A stretch of DNA of 64,000 bases. It comes from JACMMS01 sp043758775 (GTDB lineage: Bacteria > Pseudomonadota > Gammaproteobacteria > Burkholderiales > Methylophilaceae). The notes under the pieces are model-generated. The model saw nothing but the letters and a program-made list of their open reading frames with translations, did not search any database and was not told where the DNA came from. A program made the translations under genes and the position numbers. Positions 54,185 through 63,609 of the stretch are shown here, one piece after another; the stretch's first letter is position 1, and each line of letters begins with the position of its first letter. The stretch covers positions 1 to 64,000 of the forward strand of contig JAYVMU010000037.1 in NCBI GenBank assembly GCA_043758775.1. Reading direction: 5' to 3'.

Positions 54185-55361
54185 ATTTAATCAGCCTAAA
54201 GCTTCCATACGTTTACGTCTGATTGGCCTAATCATTTTGTTAATCGCAATAGCTGTTGCCGTAACCGGAATAGTAAGTCGTATTAATCACGAAAAAATAT
54301 TAAAACAAGTAGTAATTGAACAAGATGTTGTTCGAGTGTCAGTTTTTACTCCTCAGCTTGAAGAGTCTCAGCAATCTATCATATTACCCGGTAGTGTTTC
54401 TGCGTATACTGAGGCACCTATTTATGCAAGAGTTGGTGGCTATCTTAAAAGTTGGTCTACCGATATTGGATCTCATGTAAAGGCAGGACAGTTACTTGGC
54501 ATAATCGATACCCCTGAGATTGATCAGCAAATTCATAAAGCAGAAGCTGATCTTGCAAAAGCAGAAGCAAACTATGAGCTTGCCACTATATCGGCTAAAC
54601 GATGGGAAAATCTATTAGTTAGTGATTCAGTTTCTCATCAGGATGCCGATGAGAAGGTAAGTGATGCAAAAGCTAAAAAAGCCATTGTAAATGCTCTACA
54701 AGCCGAACTGGATAGCCTACTTGCGCAACAGTCATTTAATCATATTACTGCACCATTTGATGGTGTAGTGACTGACCGTAAGACTGATATTGGAATGTTA
54801 ATTAACCCAGGAAGCAATGGTGGCCAACCATTATTTCATGTTGCTAAAATTGATAAATTACGGGTATACATTGAAGTTCCACAAAGTTTCTCGGCATTTA
54901 TTAAACCAGGGCTTACAGCAGAGCTACATTTTCCAGAACACCCTACTAGAATTTATCAAGCAAAACTTGTGAGCACATCAAACTCTATTCATCAGGATTC
55001 ACGTACATTAAGTGTTGAATTGTCAACTGACAATAAGTCGGGCGAAATATTGCCTGGTTCTTATACGGAGGTACATTTTACACTTCCAACCAAAGGGAGT
55101 ATTTACCAATTGCCGTCGGACTCGATACTATTTCGCAAAAATGGAATGGAAGTTGCCACAGTAAACAGTGACAATAAAGTGGTTCTTAAACCAATTAAGA
55201 TTGGCAGAGATTTAGGAACCACTTTGGAGGTCTTAGCAGGTATCGGGCAATCAGACAAAATAATTGACTCCCCTCCCGACTCTTTGGCACAAGGAGATAA
55301 GGTAACTATCGTTCATAGCGCGATTACTGATACTAATAAGCAAGTGGCTGGAATAAAGTAA
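54174..55361 (+). CDS. RND periplasmic adaptor (membrane fusion protein)
   Basis: 395 residues from ATG 54174, with GGAG about seven bases before. It overlaps the permease stop by 11 bases. One N-terminal membrane anchor (LIGLIILLIAIAVAVTGIV), a biotinyl-lipoyl domain (YARVGGYLKSWSTDIGSHVKAGQ), an alpha-hairpin (AEADLAKAEANYELA...), and beta-barrel and membrane-proximal domains. It joins the permease to the outer-membrane channel. Confidence 0.93.
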   Translation: MLHEFNQPKASIRLRLIGLIILLIAIAVAVTGIVSRINHEKILKQVVIEQDVVRVSVFTPQLEESQQSIILPGSVSAYTEAPIYARVGGYLKSWSTDIGSHVKAGQLLGIIDTPEIDQQIHKAEADLAKAEANYELATISAKRWENLLVSDSVSHQDADEKVSDAKAKKAIVNALQAELDSLLAQQSFNHITAPFDGVVTDRKTDIGMLINPGSNGGQPLFHVAKIDKLRVYIEVPQSFSAFIKPGLTAELHFPEHPTRIYQAKLVSTSNSIHQDSRTLSVELSTDNKSGEILPGSYTEVHFTLPTKGSIYQLPSDSILFRKNGMEVATVNSDNKVVLKPIKIGRDLGTTLEVLAGIGQSDKIIDSPPDSLAQGDKVTIVHSAITDTNKQVAGIK

Positions 55362-56821
55362 TGAAAAATAAATACTTGGCTTTAATATTCGCAAATATTA
55401 TTGTATTAAGTGGATGTTCATTAGCGCCAGTTTATGAAGTGCCGAAACAGGCCGTGCCTGATAACTTTAAAGAATCAGGACTATGGCAAAAAGCACATCC
55501 ATCTGATCAGCTGTTAAGAGGCGACTGGTGGAAACTATTTAATGATGAAACTCTAAATTCTTTAGAGCAACGAGTCAATAGCTCAAATCAAGATTTAGCG
55601 ATTGCGTTTGCCAGATACAAAGAATCAAAAGCATATGAAGCCGAGGCGAGCTCTGAGCTGAGTCCTACGCTGTCAGGCTTTACAGACGTTACAGCTAATC
55701 GCCAATCCGACGATAGGCCATTGCGAGGTTCAAATCAGCCGAACACTTATGGGGCTAATACGATTGGATTGGCTGCGAGTTATGAGTTAGATTTATGGGA
55801 TCGTGTACATAATTTAGTCACTTCAAGTAAAGCAACATTACAGGCAAGTGAAGCAGAACTAGAGTCCGTAAGGCTTGCACTACATGCGAATTTAGCTAAT
55901 GATTATTTAAAGCTAAGAAGTCTAGATGCTGAAGAGAAAGTTCTTAATGATGCGATTGAGTCCTACAGACGTCAATCTACAATTATTGAAAACAGATTTA
56001 AAGGTGGTATTGCTTCAGCACAAGACTTCTCACGAGCCCAAACACAACTTGAAGAAACACAAACTAAAGTTGCCGATGTCATTGCTAGTCGCTCGCTATT
56101 AGAACATGCTATTGCAACCTTAGTAGGCGAATCAGCATCATCCTTTTCGATTAGCCCCTCAACTGGCAATATTGAACAACCCGACATTCCTGTCAGCGTG
56201 CCTTCTACGTTATTAGAGCGTCGACCTGATATCGCTGCTGCAGAAAGGCGAGTTGCCGCAGCCAACGCTGAGATAGGCGTTGCACGATCCGCTTTTTATC
56301 CTGATATTACGCTAGGGCTAGCAGGTGGTTTCCAGAATACTGGTGGCCTTGGTCTTTTAACACTACCCAATAGCTTTTGGTCAATTGGGCCTGCAGCCTT
56401 GCTAACCTTGCTCGATGGTGGTCGACGTGATGCAGAAGTTGACCGCGCACAAGCACTCATGGATGAAGCGGCAGCAAAATACCGAGGCACTGTATTAAAT
56501 GCTTTCAAAGAAGTTGAGGATAATTTAGTATTGCTACGCCAATTGCATGAAGAAAATTTGGATGAGCAGGCTGCGGTCAAGTCCGCACAGCGCACTTTGG
56601 AACTGTCCACAAACCGCTATCATGAGGGCATAGTGAGCTATTTGGAGGTCATTGATGCCGAAGAAGCTGCTCTCCGCACAAAACGCACCTCGCTCAGCAT
56701 TACATCACGTTCTTTAATAGCAAGCATAGATTTAATACGCGCGCTTGGCGGTGGATGGACTAAAAGCCCCAGCAATATAAAAACTATTGATGCATCAACT
56801 GGCTATAAAATGCATGAATGA
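55361..56821 (+). CDS. RND outer-membrane factor lipoprotein (NodT family)
   Basis: 486 residues. Lipobox LSGC at residues 17-20 follows a short signal. TolC-like helical barrel repeats include NQDLAIAFARYKESKAYEAEA and ERRPDIAAAERRVAAANAEIGVARSAFYPDI. The ATG overlaps the adaptor stop by one base (TAATG). It completes the tripartite pump. A 69-bp gap leads to the response-regulator gene. Confidence 0.94.
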   Translation: MKNKYLALIFANIIVLSGCSLAPVYEVPKQAVPDNFKESGLWQKAHPSDQLLRGDWWKLFNDETLNSLEQRVNSSNQDLAIAFARYKESKAYEAEASSELSPTLSGFTDVTANRQSDDRPLRGSNQPNTYGANTIGLAASYELDLWDRVHNLVTSSKATLQASEAELESVRLALHANLANDYLKLRSLDAEEKVLNDAIESYRRQSTIIENRFKGGIASAQDFSRAQTQLEETQTKVADVIASRSLLEHAIATLVGESASSFSISPSTGNIEQPDIPVSVPSTLLERRPDIAAAERRVAAANAEIGVARSAFYPDITLGLAGGFQNTGGLGLLTLPNSFWSIGPAALLTLLDGGRRDAEVDRAQALMDEAAAKYRGTVLNAFKEVEDNLVLLRQLHEENLDEQAAVKSAQRTLELSTNRYHEGIVSYLEVIDAEEAALRTKRTSLSITSRSLIASIDLIRALGGGWTKSPSNIKTIDASTGYKMHE

Positions 56822-56890
56822 TCATTCGTATATTTAACTTCAACAAATTTGCCATGTTAATAGTTAGTGCACATTTCAAGAGAAATTTTA

Positions 56891-57562
56891 ATGATTAAAG
56901 TTTTAATAATTGAAGATGATGAAATCACTGCGAAAGACATGATTGAGGAATTGACTGATCATGGCTTTGATGTGGAATGGGCGGCCACAGGAAAAGAAGG
57001 TCTCACTCTCGCATCAAACAATAAATTTGATATCATCACACTTGATCGCATGTTGCCTGACAGCAATGGGCTCGAAGTTGTCGCTTCACTAAGAGCTAGT
57101 GGTATTGATGTACCAATTTTGATGATTAGTGCGCTAAGTGATGTAGATGAAAGAATTAAAGGCTTACGTGCAGGTGGGGATGATTATCTAACCAAACCAT
57201 TTGCACCAGATGAAATGGTCGCAAGAATAGAAGTATTGCTTCGCAGGCATGGCTTACAGATTAATCAAACTAAGTTAACTGTTGCAGATCTAGAATTAGA
57301 TTTACTCACCAGAACTGCTTGTCGTGGTGAACTTAAAATACGCCTAGCTTCTACTGAATTTCGTTTATTAGAGTTTTTGATGCGTAACTCGTCCTCAATC
57401 GTGACTAGAACAATGTTATTTGAGGCAGTTTGGGGTTATTCATTTGATCCTGGGACGAATGTAGTAGATGTGCATGTAACACAATTAAGAAAAAAAATTG
57501 ATTTACCTGAACTGGCTCAGCTCTTTAAAACGGTTCGTGGCTCAGGTTATATTCTTGGTTAA
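56891..57562 (+). CDS. OmpR/PhoB-family response regulator
   Basis: 223 residues from ATG 56891; AAGAGA lies about eight bases upstream, and an in-frame GTG at 56867 has less support. Receiver domain: acidic pair IIEDDE, phosphoacceptor in ITLDRMLPDSNG, lysine in YLTKPFAPDE. A winged-helix output domain has AVWGYSFDPGTNVVDVHVTQLRKKI. By position it controls the efflux operon. It overlaps the kinase start. Confidence 0.93.
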   Translation: MIKVLIIEDDEITAKDMIEELTDHGFDVEWAATGKEGLTLASNNKFDIITLDRMLPDSNGLEVVASLRASGIDVPILMISALSDVDERIKGLRAGGDDYLTKPFAPDEMVARIEVLLRRHGLQINQTKLTVADLELDLLTRTACRGELKIRLASTEFRLLEFLMRNSSSIVTRTMLFEAVWGYSFDPGTNVVDVHVTQLRKKIDLPELAQLFKTVRGSGYILG

Positions 57563-58916
57563 AATATCCGATACTTGGCGTACCACTTCCTTTAGGCTTG
57601 TTCTGCTTTATGGATCTATGTTTGCAGTCGGCGTCATTATTTTGCTATCTTTAATTTATTTTGATACAGCAAATTTTATTGAAAATCAAACCAACTATAT
57701 TCTAAAAGCTGAGCTGCACCGTTATCAAATAATGTCAACGGAGGATCAGTCTAAATCCATAGAAAACGACATAAACCGCGATATTAGGAAGATTAATATT
57801 TACGGTATTTTCACCCCTGAAGGCCGTAAAGTTTCAGGGAACGCTGCTCCACTTCCAAAAGATTTGATTGTTGACGGTACGCCGCATTTCATTGCTTCTA
57901 GTCAATCAAATTTTTGGGATATTCCGACCAAGTCAGTATTGGAAGTTGCTGAACAACTACCCAATCACAATATAATTTTTATAGGGCGCAAACAAATTCA
58001 ATTAGATGAAATCCGCCATATTATTATCAAAGCACTGGGTAGTGCCGTGATTGTTATTCTGGTTGGCACCTTTATTGGTATTAAATTAAGCATTAATCCT
58101 GTACGGAGAATTAATGAAATACAGTCTGTTAGTCAAAAAATAATAAATGGTGATATTAATTTAAGACTACCAATAGCTGGCAATGACGATGAACTTGATA
58201 TGTTGGCGGTTATTGTTAACAAAATGCTTGATGAAATTGCGCAGCGCATACTGGATATTAAAGCATCTACAGATAGTATCGCCCACGACCTTAGAACACC
58301 ACTCACCCATTTACGTGCAATGCTTAATAGATTGTTGCATTCGTCACAGGGGACACTTGACCATCAAGCAATTGAACAAGCGATTGATGAAACTGATATT
58401 TTACTTTTTAGATTTAGAGCTATTTTAAGAATATCCGAGATTTCAGGCTCCATGCAAAAAGCAATGTTTGAGAGTTTTGATTTCAAAGACATCTTAATGA
58501 GTATCCAAGAAATTTACGCACCCCTTGCAGAAGAAAAAAATGTTTCAATGCAATTTCAATTACCCACACAAGAAATATTAATCAATGGTGATAAAGCCCT
58601 CTTATTTGAAGCAGTTTTAAACCTAGTTGATAATGCTATTAAATTTAGCCCTATAGGCGGCTACGTTATTGTTAGTGCATTTAATAATAATTATTTATTA
58701 CAAATTGAAAACAACGGATTAGGTATACCACAAGATGAAATAACTAAGGTCATAAAACCATTTTATCGTTGTTTAAATACAAAGAACTTGGTTTCTGGTA
58801 ATGGTGTTGGCTTAAGTATTGTTTCTACCATCATGAATTTACATGGACTTAATTTAATCATAACTTCTAATAATGGTATTACTATTGTAAAAGTAGTTTA
58901 CAAAGATAACCTATGA
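57555..58916 (+). CDS. Sensor histidine kinase
   Basis: 453 residues from TTG 57555, overlapping the regulator stop by eight bases; AGG lies eight bases upstream. Two membrane helices (about 20-40 and 160-180) flank a periplasmic sensor loop. HAMP follows (SINPVRRINEIQS), then H-box AHDLRTPLTHLRAML and ATPase boxes VDNAIKFSPIGG and GNGVGLSIVSTIM. A longer reading from TTG 57498 is possible but overlaps the regulator far more. Very AT-rich by eye. Confidence 0.9.
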   Translation: MVKISDTWRTTSFRLVLLYGSMFAVGVIILLSLIYFDTANFIENQTNYILKAELHRYQIMSTEDQSKSIENDINRDIRKINIYGIFTPEGRKVSGNAAPLPKDLIVDGTPHFIASSQSNFWDIPTKSVLEVAEQLPNHNIIFIGRKQIQLDEIRHIIIKALGSAVIVILVGTFIGIKLSINPVRRINEIQSVSQKIINGDINLRLPIAGNDDELDMLAVIVNKMLDEIAQRILDIKASTDSIAHDLRTPLTHLRAMLNRLLHSSQGTLDHQAIEQAIDETDILLFRFRAILRISEISGSMQKAMFESFDFKDILMSIQEIYAPLAEEKNVSMQFQLPTQEILINGDKALLFEAVLNLVDNAIKFSPIGGYVIVSAFNNNYLLQIENNGLGIPQDEITKVIKPFYRCLNTKNLVSGNGVGLSIVSTIMNLHGLNLIITSNNGITIVKVVYKDNL

Positions 58917-58939
58917 GTTAATGATCAAATTAGAAGTAA

Positions 58940-58967
58940 AAGGAATCCTGCCAAGACAGGATTCCTT
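58940..58967. terminator. Bidirectional terminator
   Basis: An 11-bp perfect stem (AAGGAATCCTG / CAGGATTCCTT) with a 6-nt loop, flanked by A/T sequence, between the kinase and the convergent porin gene. Confidence 0.85.
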
Positions 58968-58984
58968 AATTAAGTTATAAATAA

Positions 58985-60481
58985 TCAGAATTTATATGTT
59001 AAATCAAGTTGTAATAAATCGTAATTGTTAGGTGCTATATTAGATTTAGTTGTATCCAATGATTGGCCGTTGCCTAAACCTTTGTTGATTGTTGATCCGT
59101 GTGCATACGTTGCAGTTGCAAAAACGTTTGATCCAATCATATAAACACCACTTGCAGCCCAACCCTCCATATTAACCATTGCGTTCATTATGTCAGAGTC
59201 AATTTGATTTTGGTTAAGAGCGAATGCTTCAATATGTTGCCACCATAGTCTTCCAGACCAGTCACCTTTCGACATTCCAGCAGTATCACCCCAATAGGTT
59301 GATTGCTTTTCAAAAGATTTTAAATCTTTAGCTGAACCTACTTGCAGACCAAGTAAGTAAGCCGTATTTTCATTTTGGAAATTGGCTGCATTCTTAATAC
59401 CAGAATCAATTGCTCTTTTATCAGCGTTAAAATTATAAGCATAATCCGCCCATAATCTAAAGCCTGTATTACCATTCATGATATTAAATTCCACTGGAAT
59501 ATCAATTACTTTTAAATTGTTAACTCCCAATGTACCAACACCGCCATAAGCAGAAGCAGCATTTGGATTGAAATTAGTATATAAAGCACTAGAACCATGA
59601 GAAGCGCCAGTATATGACTCATAACTGACAGCAGCTTTTAATGATTTGGTCTCATCAATATTATAATGAGCTCCAACTTGTTCTAAATATTCCCATTGGC
59701 TTGTTTGAGTATTAGTAACTGGGCCACCACCAGATTGAATTTCATCAAGTGTTCCAGCAACAGCCCATTGATTTAAGCTTCCGAATAATTCAAGCTGATC
59801 ATTTACTTTATATTTAAACTTTTCTTTTAAGCCTTCTGGTGTTATGTCGCTATCAAACTTCAAAACAGACTTATATAAATCATTTTTCATGCGGCCTGCG
59901 ACCACGCTGGACCAATCAGTTATGTTCCACCCTATGTAAGCCCGGTCAACATACACTGTACCACCAGATTTGTCATTATAACCATTTGGACTATTTGAAC
60001 TAAAAGTTACATTAGGTGATCTTGCAGCAGCATTTGAAGCTAAACGAAACTCTGCGAAAAAATTCTTATCTGAGCTTGTTTCTAAACCTATATGGTAAGC
60101 ATAACGACCACGATCTAGTTGCTCTTGAGCACCACCAGTTGTTCCGGAACCAACATTTGCGCCATTTGTTAAACCAGAAGCGTTACGATACTCATAACGA
60201 GTACGAATATCGCCAGTTAATTTAACTTCATCTAAATATTCGCTTATTTTAATACCTTTTGATTCATGCTTGTTAACCTCAGCAGCGACTTTTTTATCTG
60301 CTAATTGAATGTCGTTTTCACGGCCTTTCAATAAAGGAAGTGCCTCTTCTTCAGTTAATATACCTTTTGATACTAATGCCTGAACTAGGTCAAAAGTTGA
60401 GTCGGCCATGGCATTTGCGCCAAAACCCATAATGAGTACTGCAGTGGTTGCAGCGGCAATGCTGCGTGGTTTAAAAGTCAT
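58985..60481 (-). CDS. Putative porin
   Basis: 498 residues from ATG 60481; GGGAG seven bases upstream decides it over an earlier in-frame start. A signal peptide (about 1-26, ending AMA-DS) precedes a short helical segment (TFDLVQALVSKGILTEEEALPLLKGR) like the N-terminal part of trimeric OprP/putative-porin families. The rest is a barrel with strands such as LTGDIRTRYEYRNA, ending LLQLDLTYKF with the aromatic terminus. Diffusion pore in the outer membrane; substrate unknown. Confidence 0.85.
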   Translation of the reverse strand: MTFKPRSIAAATTAVLIMGFGANAMADSTFDLVQALVSKGILTEEEALPLLKGRENDIQLADKKVAAEVNKHESKGIKISEYLDEVKLTGDIRTRYEYRNASGLTNGANVGSGTTGGAQEQLDRGRYAYHIGLETSSDKNFFAEFRLASNAAARSPNVTFSSNSPNGYNDKSGGTVYVDRAYIGWNITDWSSVVAGRMKNDLYKSVLKFDSDITPEGLKEKFKYKVNDQLELFGSLNQWAVAGTLDEIQSGGGPVTNTQTSQWEYLEQVGAHYNIDETKSLKAAVSYESYTGASHGSSALYTNFNPNAASAYGGVGTLGVNNLKVIDIPVEFNIMNGNTGFRLWADYAYNFNADKRAIDSGIKNAANFQNENTAYLLGLQVGSAKDLKSFEKQSTYWGDTAGMSKGDWSGRLWWQHIEAFALNQNQIDSDIMNAMVNMEGWAASGVYMIGSNVFATATYAHGSTINKGLGNGQSLDTTKSNIAPNNYDLLQLDLTYKF

Positions 60482-60702
60482 CAAATTGCTCCCGTTTAAG
60501 TGTCTTAAATACAACGGATGCATTTTGATGACTTAATATGACAATTTGATGACAGGGCTATAAATAGTGCATGATCTGTTGTGTGAATACAACAAAGATA
60601 CATTTAAACTAAATCATATTAAAATCATAGACTTAGAGTAGATTCCAATCGCACTAGCAACTATGTGTAATTTCAAATAATTGTTTTATTTACCACACTT
60701 TA

Positions 60703-62253
60703 TTAAAGCGCTTCTGGTCGCATATGTGGAAATAAAATCACGTCACGAATGCTTGGGCTATCAGTAATGAGCATTACCAAACGATCGATACCGATACCAC
60801 AACCACCTGTAGGCGGCATGCCATATTCCAGTGCGCGGATAAAATCTGCATCATAGAACATGGCTTCCGCATCACCCGCTTCTTTGGCTTTCATTTGTGC
60901 ATGAAAGCGCGCAGCTTGATCTTCAGCATCATTTAACTCGCTGAAACCATTAGCAATTTCACGTCCTGTAACAAACAGCTCAAAACGTTCGGTGATTTCT
61001 GGGTTACTGTCCGAGGCACGGGCTAACGGTGAAACCTCAACTGGATAATCAATAATATAAGTAGGTTCCCACAATTGTGCTTCCGCCGTTTCCTCAAACA
61101 GCGCTAGCTGCAACGCGCCCAAACCAGCATGATCAAATGGTTTGGTGCCATGTTTGAGGATTTCTGCACGTAAGAAAGCAGCGTCATTCAACTGCTCTAA
61201 TGTATATTGCGGTGCATATTTCTGAATCGCGCCAACTATAGTTAAGCGCTGGAATGGCACACTCAAATCCACTTCACGGCCTTGATATTGCAACACTGCC
61301 GTGCCACGTGCAGCAATTGCAGCCGCACGGATACAGTTTTCAGTGAAATCCATTAACCATTGGTAATCAGTATATGCCGCATAAAACTCCATCATGGTGA
61401 ATTCTGGATTATGCCGCACACTTAAACCTTCATTACGGAAATTGCGGTTGATTTCAAACACCCGCTCAAAACCACCTACCACCAAACGTTTTAAATAGAG
61501 CTCAGGTGCAATACGCATAAACATTTGCATATCTAACGCATTGTGATGTGTAATGAATGGCTTAGCCGATGCACCACCTGGAATGGGGTGCAACATCGGT
61601 GTTTCAACTTCTAAAAATTGATTGTCCAGCATAAAACCACGTATCGCCGACACGACTTTGCTGCGTGCAATAAAGGTGGCGCGCGTTTCTTCACTCACCA
61701 TTAAATCGACATAACGTTGGCGATATTTTGTTTCCTGATCCGCTAAACCATGAAATTTCTCAGGCAGTGGGCGCAGTGATTTAGTGAGTAAGCGCAGTTC
61801 TTTCACTTTCACTGACAGTTCACCTGTTTTGGTCTTAAACAACACACCACTGGCCGCAATAATATCACCTAGATCCCAATGCTTAAAAGCTTCATAGACC
61901 GCTTCACTATGCGCGTCGGTTAAATTGTCTTTGGAAATAAATAGCTGAATACGACCGCTTGCGTCTTGAATCGTGGCAAAACTGGCCTTACCCATCACGC
62001 GCTTGAGCATCATACGACCGGCAATACTCACCTGCACGGCTTTGGGATCTAAAATTTCATTATCTGATTCATCAAATTCCGCATGTAAAGCTGCAGCCTG
62101 ATGTTGTGGCTTAAAATCGTTGGGAAAAGCCGCATTATTGTTAGCTTTAGCGACTTCACGAATCACTTTTAACTTCTCACGACGTTCGGCAATTACATGA
62201 TTTTCATCAACGGCTACAGCTTCTGCTAACGGGTTTGTTTGTTCAGTCATCAT
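60703..62253 (-). CDS. lysS: Lysine-tRNA ligase, class II
   Basis: 516 residues. OB-fold anticodon-binding domain (QVSIAGRMMLKRVMGKASF), then the class II core: RQRYVDLMV, motif 2 FRNEGLSVRHNPEFTMMEFY, and motif 3 GCGIGIDRLVML near the C-terminus. Charges tRNA-Lys. It follows prfB by 55 bp, the common prfB-lysS order. Confidence 0.98.
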   Translation of the reverse strand: MMTEQTNPLAEAVAVDENHVIAERREKLKVIREVAKANNNAAFPNDFKPQHQAAALHAEFDESDNEILDPKAVQVSIAGRMMLKRVMGKASFATIQDASGRIQLFISKDNLTDAHSEAVYEAFKHWDLGDIIAASGVLFKTKTGELSVKVKELRLLTKSLRPLPEKFHGLADQETKYRQRYVDLMVSEETRATFIARSKVVSAIRGFMLDNQFLEVETPMLHPIPGGASAKPFITHHNALDMQMFMRIAPELYLKRLVVGGFERVFEINRNFRNEGLSVRHNPEFTMMEFYAAYTDYQWLMDFTENCIRAAAIAARGTAVLQYQGREVDLSVPFQRLTIVGAIQKYAPQYTLEQLNDAAFLRAEILKHGTKPFDHAGLGALQLALFEETAEAQLWEPTYIIDYPVEVSPLARASDSNPEITERFELFVTGREIANGFSELNDAEDQAARFHAQMKAKEAGDAEAMFYDADFIRALEYGMPPTGGCGIGIDRLVMLITDSPSIRDVILFPHMRPEAL

Positions 62254-62308
62254 TTACTCAATCATCAAAATAATTTATATCATATTCATTCAGGGTTTTA
62301 AGCAAAGT

Positions 62309-63413
62309 TTAAACGCCCTGCTTCAAACTCTCACTGATAAACGGATCTAGGTCTCCGTCCAGCACGCCTTGCGTATTGCCCACCTCAATACCAGTACGTA
62401 AATCTTTAATGCGCGACTGGTCTAATACGTAACTACGAATTTGATGTCCCCAGCCGATATCTGTTTTGTTATCTTCAAGTGCTTGTTTTTCTGCATTGCG
62501 TTTATTCAATTCTAAAGCGTATAACGCGCCTTTCAGCATATTCATGGCTTCTGCGCGGTTGCGATGCTGTGAGCGGTCACTTTGGCACTGCACCACGGTA
62601 TTGGTTGGGATATGCGTAATACGTACGGCAGAATCGGTTTTATTAATATGCTGACCACCTGCACCACTAGCCCGATAAGTATCCACACGTAAGTCAGCAG
62701 GGTTGATATCTACTTCTATCGAATCATCCACCTCAGGAAAAATCTGCACGCTGGCAAAACTGGTGTGACGTTTAGCGTTGGAATCAAACGGTGATTTTCG
62801 CACTAAGCGATGCACGCCATGTTCAGTGCGTAATGTGCCATAAGCATAATCACCAGTGACTTTAATAGAGGCGCCTTTAATGCCGGCAACATCACCTTCA
62901 GACTCTTCGAGCACTTCCACTTTGTAGCCTTTACGCTCGGTATAGCGCAGATACATACGCAGCAACATGGCCGCCCAATCCTGCGCCTCAGTACCGCCAC
63001 TGCCCGACTGAAATTCAATAAAACAATTATTGGCATCCATAGGCCCTGAAAACATGCGGCGGAATTCCATTTCCGCTAATTGCGCTTCTAATGCTTGTGA
63101 ATCTGCTTCCACACTAAGTAAAGTGTCATCATCGTTTTCTTCACGCGCCATTTCAAACAACTCACGACCATCAGCAATACTATTTTCTATAGCAAGCAAG
63201 TTATTCACGACAAGTTCTAACTCACGTTTTTCTTTACCTAATTTTTGCGCTTTGGTGGCATCGTTCCAAATATTAGGGTCTTCTAATAAGCCATTCACTT
63301 CTTCTAATCGTTGCTGCTTAGTTTCAAAGTCAAAGGTACCCCCGTAAGGCAAAATGGCGCTCGTGCAAATCGACTAACCGATGACCAATGATGTTGAGTT
63401 GCTCTGCTTCCAT
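62309..63413 (-). CDS. prfB: Peptide chain release factor 2 (programmed +1 frameshift)
   Basis: 367 residues when the programmed frameshift is made. ATG at 63413 begins MEAEQLNIIGHRLVDLHERH. After 27 codons ending in CTT the in-frame codon is TGA (63332-63330). Reading slips +1 at CTTTGAC and goes on with GAC (63331). A GGGGGT Shine-Dalgarno-like stretch lies just before, as in E. coli. The rest holds the SPF-type region (LRVDTYRASGAGGQHINKTDSAVR with GGQ) and stop-codon recognition. The element makes RF2 synthesis depend on its own level. Confidence 0.97.
63330..63341 (-). promoter_or_regulatory. prfB frameshift signal
   Basis: Read leftward: GGGGGTACCTTTGAC. The CTT-TGA-C slip site is preceded by a Shine-Dalgarno-like GGGGGT three bases before CTT, the known RF2 autoregulatory element. 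Confidence 0.93.
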
Positions 63414-63523
63414 ACCGCTTATTTCCGTAACTGCTTATGCAAAAGTGAAATTATACATGAACGCTCACATAATATTTTCTCGCGCATTTTCCTGCACACA
63501 GTTAAACTGATAAAAATTAATAA

Positions 63524-63574
63524 AACTGTAATAATCTAATTTGTGCTGATTGTTTTGCGATAGTTATTACAGTT
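63524..63574. promoter_or_regulatory. Spaced inverted repeat upstream of the DUF47 gene
   Basis: AACTGTAATAA (63524-63534) and its exact reverse complement (63564-63574) are separated by 29 bp, centres 40 bp apart. It lies 36-86 bp before the DUF47 start and overlaps the probable promoter region. It could be a pair of operator half-sites. Confidence 0.45.
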
Positions 63575-63609
63575 AAAATATAACAATAAATGGGTAAGGA
63601 GGAGATAGT

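Noticed and set aside
57498..57554. Kinase start at TTG 57498
   Set aside because: It overlaps the response regulator by 65 bases and adds residues unlike the family; TTG 57555 with AGG upstream fits better.
48600..60500. Genomic island or prophage
   Set aside because: No integrase, attachment repeats, tRNA boundary or phage genes were seen; only a dead IS30 fragment and accessory genes. Called an accessory region instead.
62309..63352. prfB starting within the second frame at 63352
   Set aside because: No true start codon with a binding site there; the conserved RF2 N-terminus and the frameshift signal lie upstream.
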